DNA of 5,618 nt from contig JAEDGN010000102.1 of NCBI GenBank assembly GCA_016297495.1, forward strand, positions 1 to 5,618, read 5' to 3'. A model generated the notes under the pieces. It did no database searches and was not told where the DNA came from. It saw nothing but the letters and a program-made list of their open reading frames with translations. The translations under genes and the position numbers were made by a program. How positions within the stretch are numbered: position 1 is the stretch's first letter; the number at the start of each line of letters is the position of its first letter. This DNA comes from Coprococcus sp. Lineage in GTDB: Bacteria; Bacillota; Clostridia; Lachnospirales; Lachnospiraceae. Positions 1-5,570 of the stretch are shown here, piece by piece.

Positions 1-367
1 TGTAAATTCCGCGTGAGCTGATCATTTTGTCCGCCCAAATTGACCAATCCTTCCGCTGTTTGAGATCAATGTTTCCGGAAGGGAGACCACTGGAGTCCCG
101 TTCCGCTCTGCGCCTGTCAACGGGCTTTCGCGGCATAAATCCTCGCGCCAAAGAGCGGCGCTCCGGTTTATTCCACGGTCCCATTGACCGGCTTATCTTT
201 CTGCGTGTGCAATTCGTGCCGATATCGGAAAGCTGAATTAACTCATAGGGATTGCCGTATCGAATATTCATTGTACGCAGAAAGAACGCTCCACTGAGCT
301 TACATCATTCGGAAGGAAAACAGGGGCCAGCACCTGCCCCCGGCCTCCTTCAAAACGCTGTATTGCT
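1..367. other. Non-coding distal end of IS21-family element
   Basis: No convincing gene is visible in this stretch. It lies downstream of istA-istB and the small coupled ORF, where the far end of an IS21-type element should be. The window opens with TGT, and IS21-family termini usually begin with TG and end with CA, so base 1 could be the element tip. That is an inference, because the matching opposite end is not in the window. Visible structure: CCTTCCG (49-55) pairs with CGGAAGG (76-82); CGGTC (176-180) pairs with GACCG (186-190); a perfect 10-bp palindrome CCGATATCGG lies at 219-228; a loose direct repeat CCCA(AA)TTGACC occurs near 34-44 and 181-189. Internally repeated ends are typical of IS21 elements, where they bind the transposase, but these repeats are weak. 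A plus-strand reading frame at 27-236 starts with TTG, lacks a ribosome binding site and resembles no family I know. Confidence 0.4.
315..341 (-). terminator. Possible intrinsic terminator of the istAB operon
   Basis: Read on the minus strand, GGGGC (340-336) can pair with GCCCC (327-323) around an 8-nt loop, and the stem is followed by TGTTTTCC. It sits about 25 bases past the stop of the small ORF, the right place to end the istA-istB-small ORF transcript. The T-run is only four long and interrupted by a G, so termination may be inefficient. Confidence 0.4.
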
Positions 368-556
368 TCATCCGTACAGTTTGTTGCTTACTTCTTCGTA
401 AGCTTTCTGCCAGAGATCGATCTCTTCCTTCAGTTCCTGTTTTATTCGCTGAAGTTCCCAGATAGTCTCAACTGCATCGTTGTACATTTCGAGCAGCTGT
501 GCCTTCTGATACTTTTTAGTTTCCTCCAGACGGAGCATGTGGTAATCATTATTCAT
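368..556 (-). CDS. Small helical protein of unknown function, coupled to istB
   Basis: This encodes a 62-residue protein that I do not recognise as a named family. It starts at ATG 556, which overlaps the istB stop codon as ATGA, and a strong GGAGGAGG ribosome binding site lies about 6-8 bases upstream inside the end of istB. That arrangement argues it is a real, translationally coupled third gene of the IS21-type operon. The protein is highly charged (many Glu and Lys) with hydrophobic residues spaced every three to four positions over roughly residues 28-60, so one long alpha helix or short coiled coil is likely. It has no signal peptide or membrane segment. A role as an accessory partner of IstA or IstB is inferred from position only; it could also be a passenger peptide. 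A terminator-like hairpin follows it. Confidence 0.65.
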   Translation of the reverse strand: MNNDYHMLRLEETKKYQKAQLLEMYNDAVETIWELQRIKQELKEEIDLWQKAYEEVSNKLYG

Positions 557-1347
557 TTGACGGCCTCCTCCTTCTTTTCTTCCGAAGGTGAGAAACCATG
601 CCGCTTGCGCATTGAGACCTTTCCGTCAATGAAGATGTTGTAATTATTGTGTACGATTCTGTCGAGGATAGCTTCCGCAACAGTGCTGTCTTCCTTCTCT
701 GAGCGCTTGCAGTCGATCCGATAGTACCAGTCATCCGTATCGTACTGTGAGCAGAAGATAATCGCGCCTTTCTTTGAGCAGGCCTCGATGATTTCAAGGA
801 GCTCATAGCTTTCCTGCTCGGGAAGCGGACGCTGGAGCCATTCATCAATGATCAGTAAATCCTTTTTGGCATAAGTGTTCCTTACCTTATCATAAGTGCC
901 AAGAGTCCGGGCGACCTGAAATTCATTCAGGAGATCCGGCAGTCGGGTATAAGAAACCTTGTATTTCTTACGGCAGGCCGCATTGCCGAGTGCATTTGCG
1001 AGGAATGTTTTGCCGGCACCGGTTGCACCTCTGAGAATGATGTGATGGTTCTCTTTGATGTATGAGCAGGTTGCCAAACGGACGATCAACGCCCTGTCAA
1101 GCTTCCGGTCAGTATGGTACTCGATATCTTCAATCGATGCCTGCTCAGAAAAATGAGCGTCCTGGATCCGCTTCTTTATTGCATTGGCATTCTTGTGTGC
1201 CAGCTGTACATCTATTAGAAGAGAAAGACGGTCTTCGAAGGAAAGCGTCTGGTAGGCCTCCGGATGTTCCATCTGGTTCTCAAGTTCGTTGGCCATCGGA
1301 GTAAGATGGAGTTCCTTCAGTCTGTTCAGGATATCTTTGTTAAGCAT
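553..1347 (-). CDS. istB: IS21-family helper ATPase IstB
   Basis: This encodes a 264-residue AAA+/DnaA-like ATPase that assists the IstA transposase in target capture and transposition of IS21-family elements; it acts in the cytoplasm on DNA. The Walker A motif GATGAGKT is at residues 107-114 and Walker B LLIIDEW at 164-170 (Asp168, Glu169). A sensor-like Ser200 follows a hydrophobic strand (AIIFCS), and the segment around 202-210 (YDTDDWYYR) is family-typical. The N-terminal ~95 residues are helical, as in other IstB proteins, and the length is normal, so the gene looks intact. Its ATG overlaps the istA stop by one base (TAATG) and has a GGGAGG ribosome binding site, so it is coupled to istA. 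Since istA is decapitated here, istB has probably lost its native promoter and its partner, although its ribosome binding site remains. It could still act with an IstA from another copy. The family call is very secure. Confidence 0.95.
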   Translation of the reverse strand: MLNKDILNRLKELHLTPMANELENQMEHPEAYQTLSFEDRLSLLIDVQLAHKNANAIKKRIQDAHFSEQASIEDIEYHTDRKLDRALIVRLATCSYIKENHHIILRGATGAGKTFLANALGNAACRKKYKVSYTRLPDLLNEFQVARTLGTYDKVRNTYAKKDLLIIDEWLQRPLPEQESYELLEIIEACSKKGAIIFCSQYDTDDWYYRIDCKRSEKEDSTVAEAILDRIVHNNYNIFIDGKVSMRKRHGFSPSEEKKEEAVK

Positions 1348-2465
1348 TACTGAGCACCTCCCTTCCTGAACTGGGAAGCACCGCGTGTAATGCCGCGGCT
1401 GCCATGGCTCTCAGATGCGGGAGATGAGACGTTGCTTTGTCTGACCGGAGTCTTCAGAAGCTGCATCAATGACCTTATATTGGGAGTACCGCTGAATGTA
1501 AGTATGCTTCTGCATGCCTCTTCCAGCTTTTCACTGCCGTATTTCTCGCAGAGTTTCATAAGATTGCGGCAGGATTTATATCCCTGTTCCGGAGCACGAC
1601 CTTCCTGGAGAAAAGTGCGGATTACCTTCTCTGTGTTTTCCCCAATGGTTCCAGCCCATTCAAGGAAAGCATCCTTATTGTATGATAGATACTTTTTATG
1701 GCTATCCGGCATATGTTCTGTCTTTACGACCGGATCCGGCTGGCGGTGGTGCAGCCTGACATGGGACGCTACCCGGTTGCCGTGATAAAAGAATTCCACA
1801 GTGTCACGGGTTACTCTGGACTGTACCTGTTCGCCGATCAGGTCATACGGGACCGAATAACGGTTGAGGCCGTCAGTAACGCAGTAATCCGTTGGGACAG
1901 TAGCATCTGACCAGATGGCAGGTTCATAAGCGTTAACAGGAAGAGGATGCATAAATGCTTTTTCTTCAATATAAGCAAGGCGGCGTGTGCCTTCCCGCTT
2001 CTTGAACTCAGCATCGTTGAGGGATTCCAGTTTTTCGGCTACGGCGGCAAATGCCTCCTCAAATGTGAAGAATACCCGGTCACGCAGAGCTGCAAGGATC
2101 CATGTAGATGCATACTTTACAGTCCCTTCCGCATGGGATTTGTCCTTTGGAGCCTCAACCCTGGCAGGAACAACAGCAGTCTGATAGTGCTCAGCAAGTT
2201 CAAGATAGCTGCGATTGATGACTGTATCAAGGCGGGTATTCTTTGTTACGCCGGTACGGAGGTTATCCGGAATTAGAAGCCGCGGCACTCCGCCAAAGTA
2301 TTCATAAGCATGGGCATGACAGAGCAGCCAGTTTTCAGACTGCATGTTCCTGCAGAGTTCGGCATATGCGAAGCAGCTGCAGGGAAGCACCGCCACAAAC
2401 AGGTAAGCATCCGTTGTCTCGCCGGTAACAGAATCCGTGATTGGCAGCGTGTTGCCTGCCCAGTC
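1347..2465 (-). pseudogene. istA: IS21-family transposase IstA, 5'-truncated
   Basis: The open frame gives 372 residues of an IS21 transposase. It begins at GAC TGG (2465-2460), the Asp-Trp of the first catalytic DDE aspartate, and reads DWAGNTLPITD...AYLFVAVLP, a characteristic IstA segment. Counting that Asp as residue 1, the second aspartate is residue 67 in LIPDNLRTGV and the glutamate is residue 113 in SHAEGTVKYA, so all three DDE residues are present. IstA proteins are usually about 500 residues, so the N-terminal helix-turn-helix region and the strand leading into the catalytic core (roughly the first quarter) are missing. Directly upstream in frame is a TAA (2468-2466) supplied by the trio element's terminal repeat. 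A GTG at 2396 could start a 349-residue product without the first catalytic Asp. The gene is therefore presumed non-functional. The stop overlaps the istB start. Confidence 0.9.
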
Positions 2466-2492
2466 TTATGAGTAGAGAAAAGTTATGAGAAG
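2459..2492. repeat. Left terminal inverted repeat (IRL) of trio element
   Basis: This 34-bp sequence is the reverse complement of 5537-5570 with a single mismatch (T at 2473 against the complement of T at 5556). Homology stops at both margins: 2458 and 2493 do not match their partners. It contains TTATGAGTAG at its outer side and AAAAGTTATGAGAAG (2478-2492) at its inner side. The outermost bases CCCAGTC are the reverse complement of GACTGGG and double as the first istA codons. It is the likely recombinase core and binding region. Confidence 0.93.
2460..2465 (-). other. Putative target/crossover hexamer GACTGG, left junction
   Basis: On the minus strand these six bases are GAC TGG, coding Asp-Trp of the first DDE motif of IstA. 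The same six bases, oriented outward, occur at 5564-5569 against the opposite end. They are the shared bases between the element ends and two different istA genes, so they are the best candidate for the strand-exchange spacer or target core. Whether they belong to the element or the target cannot be settled from one copy. Confidence 0.55.
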
Positions 2493-2531
2493 AGATGGCG
2501 GTAATTCACGATTTTCAATCTGTTTTTCCGT

Positions 2532-2552
2532 ATTTTACTTCTCATAACTTTT
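2532..2552. repeat. Left inner repeat of the trio element
   Basis: Bases 2532-2550 are the exact 19-bp reverse complement of 5481-5499 near the other end. In addition, CTTCTCATAACTTTT (2538-2552) is the 15-bp perfect inverted partner of AAAAGTTATGAGAAG (2478-2492) inside IRL, leaving a 45-bp interval. The same motif thus appears inverted within one end, as expected for several recombinase binding sites per end. It lies just upstream of the candidate promoter, so binding here could also repress the operon; that part is inference. Confidence 0.8.
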
Positions 2553-2566
2553 AAATCAAATATACC

Positions 2567-2575
2567 TGATATACT
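2567..2575 (+). promoter_or_regulatory. Candidate extended -10 promoter of the trio operon
   Basis: TGATATACT fits the extended -10 pattern TGnTATAAT with one mismatch. It lies 31 bases before the tnpA start codon, which would place the transcript start around 2582 and give a short leader with the ribosome binding site. No convincing -35 hexamer is seen at 16-18 bp upstream; that space is occupied by the inner repeat. Confidence 0.45.
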
Positions 2576-2606
2576 AAATGTACTTGGCAAATGAAAGGAG
2601 GAAATT

Positions 2607-3488
2607 ATGAACAGAGCTAAGTACATCGAAATATTTAAAAATGGACAAAAAGAAGGAATCAGGGATGTGACTGTCAAACGAAAACTCCAGACCGTGAGAA
2701 AATTCCTAAATTATCTCGAAGATGCTCAGACAGATCTGTCGAACATTGATAGAAAGAATGTTTATGAGTTTGTGAACAGTCTGGATTACAGATCGCAAAC
2801 CATCAGCGGAGTCCAGTTTACTCTCAGGCAGTTCTTTAACATCATGTATGAACAAGGGATAGTGTCTTTTGATGGATACCAACTGTTTCCAATGATTACT
2901 ACTGACAAAAGAGATTCTATTCTATCCTACTATTCGCCAGAAGAGATTAAAATTCTGGTTGAAAGTATTGATACTGCAAAAAAATGCGGCACCAGGGACA
3001 AATGTATGATCCTTATCGCTGCGGAATGCGGTCTGAGGGCAAGTGATATCATATGGCTGAGATTTGATGAAATCAACTGGGACAAAAAACTCATCAGCAA
3101 AACCCAACATAAAACCGGTCTCCATGTGAATGTCCCGTTTACGGAACAGGTACAGTTTCTTCTTCTGGACTATCTGAAGAATCACAGGCCTGATGTGAGA
3201 TCGGAATACATCTTTATAAATACTACCACTAACTCCGCTTTTACTTCAGCCAAGATACTCACACAGATTGTTTATAAAAATTTTGAGAAGGCAGGCATCG
3301 AACGGAGATGCCGGAAACGTGGTGCCCATACATTAAGGCATTCCCTGGCGACTACGATGCTCGCAAATAATACTCCTGTACCCATTATTACCGGGGTATT
3401 AGGGCATGCCGGCTCCAGGACAACACAGAAATATCTTTCCATTGACGTAGACGGACTCAGGGAAGTGTCACTGGAGGTGCCGGAATGA
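2607..3488 (+). CDS. Tyrosine recombinase 1 of the trio (RitA/TnpA-like)
   Basis: A 293-residue site-specific recombinase of the tyrosine (phage integrase/Xer) superfamily, which cuts and rejoins DNA through a covalent phosphotyrosine link. An N-terminal SAM-like, core-binding helical domain spans about residues 1-100. The catalytic domain shows Arg144 in ECGLRASDI, the beta-hairpin Lys169 in QHKTG, His241 and Arg244 in HTLRHSLAT, His267 in LGHAG and the nucleophile Tyr276 in TTQKYLSI, so the active site is complete. The ATG follows a strong AAAGGAGG (2594-2601) with a 5-base spacer. Its stop overlaps the next gene as ATGA, so the three genes are probably one operon, with the products acting together on the element ends. 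It is the shortest of the three, close to XerC/D size. The superfamily call is certain; the RitA position is inferred from gene order. Confidence 0.93.
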   Translation: MNRAKYIEIFKNGQKEGIRDVTVKRKLQTVRKFLNYLEDAQTDLSNIDRKNVYEFVNSLDYRSQTISGVQFTLRQFFNIMYEQGIVSFDGYQLFPMITTDKRDSILSYYSPEEIKILVESIDTAKKCGTRDKCMILIAAECGLRASDIIWLRFDEINWDKKLISKTQHKTGLHVNVPFTEQVQFLLLDYLKNHRPDVRSEYIFINTTTNSAFTSAKILTQIVYKNFEKAGIERRCRKRGAHTLRHSLATTMLANNTPVPIITGVLGHAGSRTTQKYLSIDVDGLREVSLEVPE

Positions 3489-4483
3489 AAGAAATCACAA
3501 AGAAGGAATTCACCGGCATATTTAAGGAAGAGTTTGAAAACTTCCTCCGATATAAAAACGCTTTGGGATACTATAAGAAAATAGAAGGAAACCTTCTCTA
3601 TGACTATCTGGCATTAAACCGGTTCCTTGACAGCTACAAGCTGGAAGAAATTGCCCTTACGGAAGAAATGACATCCGCATACGTGAAAACAGCTGAACAT
3701 CTTTCGCAGTCGACAAAGCATCACCGTGAATGCAATATCAGGCAGTTTGCAAAATTCCTGAAAAGCCAGGGCTATGAGAATATCTATATTCAGTATGACT
3801 GTACAATAAAAATGCCGAGAGATTATATTCCATATGTTTTCTCTGATGTTGAGATGAAGAGGATCTTTTCAGTCATAGATTCCATGGAAAGCGCCTATGA
3901 CCGCTATGGCTCACAGCTTTTTTATCAGACGCTTATCAGGATGCTGTACTGTACAGGGCTGAGATTGGGGGAGGCATTGGAACTTAAGATCAGTGATATT
4001 GACTTTACAGATAACATTATCATTGTCAACAGCGGAAAAGGAAACGTATCCAGGCTGGTTCCGTTCAAGGCTTCCCTTGGCAAATGGCTCACAAATTATA
4101 ATAGGGAAAAATCAAAGCCTGGCGATACATATTTTTTTGAATCTCCGTCAGGGGGTCGGAGGTGCAACCACAGCATAACAACAACATTCAGAAAAAACAT
4201 CCTTCCTAAGGCAGGGGTCAGCCTTGCTTCTGCCAATGGACATAGCAGAGGTCCATGTATCCATTCATTACGCCATACGTTTGCATGCAATGCCCTGGAC
4301 CAGATGATAAAAGAAGGAAAAGATCCTTATTGCGCTTTGCCATATCTTAGCGTATATCTTGGGCATACGGATATAACAAATACAGAAATATATCTCAGGC
4401 TTACCATGGAAAGGTATGACGAGGTTATAAATGCCGGGCATTATATTTACGAGAGGGTGTTGGGAGGAGACAGTGATGACTGA
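3485..4483 (+). CDS. Tyrosine recombinase 2 of the trio (RitB/TnpB-like)
   Basis: A 332-residue tyrosine recombinase. The N-terminal core-binding domain covers about residues 10-110; the catalytic domain begins around FSDVEMKRIF (119-128). Catalytic residues are all visible: Arg160 in TGLRLGEALEL, Lys185 in SGKGN, His260 and Arg263 in HSLRHTFA, His294 in YLGHTD, and nucleophile Tyr303 in TEIYLRL. Between the H-box and the LGH motif there is an extended loop (about residues 270-285) ending in LPYLSVYLGH, a style seen in the larger recombinases of multi-recombinase transposons rather than in XerC/D. It starts at ATG 3485, overlapping the previous stop by four bases, with GGAGGTG (3473-3479) five bases upstream. 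Its end overlaps the third gene by eight bases. A joint role in excision and integration with its two neighbours is inferred from operon structure. Confidence 0.93.
   Translation: MKEITKKEFTGIFKEEFENFLRYKNALGYYKKIEGNLLYDYLALNRFLDSYKLEEIALTEEMTSAYVKTAEHLSQSTKHHRECNIRQFAKFLKSQGYENIYIQYDCTIKMPRDYIPYVFSDVEMKRIFSVIDSMESAYDRYGSQLFYQTLIRMLYCTGLRLGEALELKISDIDFTDNIIIVNSGKGNVSRLVPFKASLGKWLTNYNREKSKPGDTYFFESPSGGRRCNHSITTTFRKNILPKAGVSLASANGHSRGPCIHSLRHTFACNALDQMIKEGKDPYCALPYLSVYLGHTDITNTEIYLRLTMERYDEVINAGHYIYERVLGGDSDD
4462..4469 (+). promoter_or_regulatory. Ribosome binding site fixing the third recombinase start
   Basis: GGGAGGAG lies six bases before ATG 4476 inside the end of the second recombinase gene. 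An in-frame ATG 45 bases earlier (4431) has no comparable site and would add 15 residues unlike the usual N-terminus of the family. The 4476 start gives an ATGACTGA overlap with the upstream stop codon, consistent with translational coupling. Confidence 0.8.
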
Positions 4484-5474
4484 TTTTGCGAGACTTATGA
4501 ATGATTACTTTGTTAAATATCTTGCAGGACAGAAAGGCTCCGGAAGTAACACTATGAAAACATATCGTGATACTTTCGTGCAGTTGCTGGAATTTATGGA
4601 TGAGAAGAAGCATATCAGGGCTGACTGTATCGAAGTGGACAGTTTCAGCTACGACATTATTAATGAGTTCCTGGAGTATCTTGAAAAAGAGAAAGGCGTA
4701 TCCATATCTACCAGAAATAACCGCCTTGCTGCGATAAGATCATTTTTCAAGTACACTGGCTACCATGAACCAAAGTACCTTAATATTTCGGCTTCCATCC
4801 GCGAAATATCCAAGAAAAAAACAGAGGGCCGGCAGATGAACTATCTGTCAGTCAATGCAATGGAGCACTTCCTGAACAGTTTTGACAAAACTGACCATAA
4901 GGAGTTGCGATGCTTCTGCATTGTGCTCCTTCTTTACGAGAGTGGTGCAAGGGTTACAGAATTATGCAACGTGCGCAGATATGATCTCCATCTTGAGAAA
5001 CCTTACACTATGATTCTGCATGGGAAGGGAGATAAAATAAGGTCAGTTCCATTGGATGGGCTTGTGGCTGACGTGATAAGCAATTATATACAGAAATATA
5101 GAGTAGATGACAACGACTTTCTTTTCTTTAATACCAGAAGGGAAAGGCTGACCAGAGAAGGTGTAAATTATATCGTGCATAAATACTTTGAAAGAGCCAG
5201 GCTGAAAGAAGCATCGATTTACCCCGCCGCTATTTCAGCACATTGCCTCCGCCATACGAAAGCAATGCATCTTTTGGAAAATGGGGTAAACCTGATATAT
5301 ATAAGAGATCTCCTCGGCCACACATCCGTGACTACGACAGAGATCTATTCCAAAGCGAACCCGGAAGTAAAAAGAAAACATATTGAAGAGGCATCCCGAG
5401 TACGGAACATCAATCTTGATTATTCAGAGGAAGAAAAGGAGGAACTTCTGGAATGGCTTAAAAATAGTATTTAA
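4476..5474 (+). CDS. Tyrosine recombinase 3 of the trio (RitC/TnpC-like)
   Basis: A 332-residue tyrosine recombinase with a XerC/D-like layout. The N-terminal core-binding domain spans about residues 1-110 (NTMKTYRDTFVQLLEFM, then NNRLAAIRSFFKY). The catalytic domain carries Arg159 in SGARVTELCNV, Lys184 in HGKGDK, His256 and Arg259 in HCLRHTKAMHLL, His282 in LGHTSV and nucleophile Tyr291 in TTEIYSKA. A charged C-terminal tail follows (about 300-332, rich in Glu and Lys, ending EEKEELLEWLKNSI); such tails in Xer-type proteins commonly contact a neighbouring subunit, so it may mediate assembly with the other two recombinases. I chose ATG 4476 because of its ribosome binding site and overlap with the previous stop. 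The gene ends about 90 bp before the right element end, with no passenger gene between. Confidence 0.93.
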   Translation: MTDFARLMNDYFVKYLAGQKGSGSNTMKTYRDTFVQLLEFMDEKKHIRADCIEVDSFSYDIINEFLEYLEKEKGVSISTRNNRLAAIRSFFKYTGYHEPKYLNISASIREISKKKTEGRQMNYLSVNAMEHFLNSFDKTDHKELRCFCIVLLLYESGARVTELCNVRRYDLHLEKPYTMILHGKGDKIRSVPLDGLVADVISNYIQKYRVDDNDFLFFNTRRERLTREGVNYIVHKYFERARLKEASIYPAAISAHCLRHTKAMHLLENGVNLIYIRDLLGHTSVTTTEIYSKANPEVKRKHIEEASRVRNINLDYSEEEKEELLEWLKNSI

Positions 5475-5480
5475 GAAAAC

Positions 5481-5499
5481 AAGTTATGAGAAGTAAAAT
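5481..5499. repeat. Right inner repeat of the trio element
   Basis: These 19 bp are the exact reverse complement of 2532-2550. The first 15 bases (5481-5495) also form an inverted repeat with 5535-5549 in the right terminal repeat, separated by 39 A-rich bases. It begins seven bases after the stop of the third recombinase gene. In RNA the 15-bp stem followed by TTTT could slow or terminate transcription, but its match to the other end makes a recombinase binding site the more likely main role. Confidence 0.8.
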
Positions 5500-5536
5500 C
5501 AAAAAACAGAGGAGAAAATAAAGAGAATAAAATATA

Positions 5537-5570
5537 CTTCTCATAACTTTTCTCTTCTCATAAGACTGGG
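5537..5570. repeat. Right terminal inverted repeat (IRR) of trio element
   Basis: This is the 34-bp partner of 2459-2492 with one mismatch. It contains two direct copies of CTTCTCATAA, starting at 5537 and 5554 (17 bp apart), followed by GACTGGG. The outer copy is perfect here, whereas the left end has one substitution (T at 2473). Outside 5570 the two flanks lose identity although both encode IstA. Confidence 0.93.
5564..5569 (+). other. Putative target/crossover hexamer GACTGG, right junction
   Basis: GAC TGG encodes the Asp-Trp of the first DDE motif of a second IstA reading frame that continues to the end of the window. It mirrors 2460-2465. TAA (5561-5563), contributed by the terminal repeat, lies in frame directly before it, exactly as at the left junction. 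Confidence 0.55.

Larger units (their letters stand above)
2466..5563 (+). mobile_element. RIT-type element with three tyrosine recombinases
   Basis: A segment of about 3.1 kb contains only three consecutive same-strand tyrosine recombinase genes between long near-perfect inverted repeats. This matches the organisation of recombinase-in-trio (RIT) elements. The boundaries given exclude the GACTGG/CCAGTC hexamers, which read as istA codons on both sides; including them as part of the element extends it to 2460-5569. The segment is visibly more AT-rich than the flanking istAB genes and has very A-rich non-coding margins, which supports separate origin. No passenger gene is present. The left flank is the 3' part of one istA and the right flank the 3' part of another. 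The trio assignment rests on gene content and ends seen here; the exact subfamily cannot be fixed without a database comparison. Confidence 0.88.

Noticed and set aside
27..236. Plus-strand 69-residue reading frame in the left non-coding end
   Set aside because: It starts with TTG, has no ribosome binding site, shows Arg/Ser-rich low-information composition and lies in what is best explained as an IS21 terminal region.
549..848. Minus-strand 99-residue reading frame inside istB
   Set aside because: It lies wholly in another frame of the well-supported istB gene and has a basic, Ser/Arg-rich composition typical of an out-of-frame shadow.
2478..2552. CRISPR-like repeat array from the repeated CTTCTCATAA motif
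   Set aside because: Copies are few, in mixed orientation, irregularly spaced and restricted to the element ends, which fits recombinase binding sites.
4431..4475. Upstream ATG extension of the third recombinase
   Set aside because: The later ATG at 4476 has a strong ribosome binding site and forms a stop/start overlap; the extra 15 residues overlap the second recombinase gene and have no family support.
5533..5538. TATACT as an outward promoter into the right istA
   Set aside because: No -35 hexamer or TG extension accompanies it, and the bases are part of the repeat region in a very A/T-rich stretch where such hexamers arise easily.
2459..5570. Tn554-type transposon
   Set aside because: Tn554 encodes two tyrosine recombinases plus a different third protein and usually carries resistance genes; here all three proteins are tyrosine recombinases and there is no cargo.
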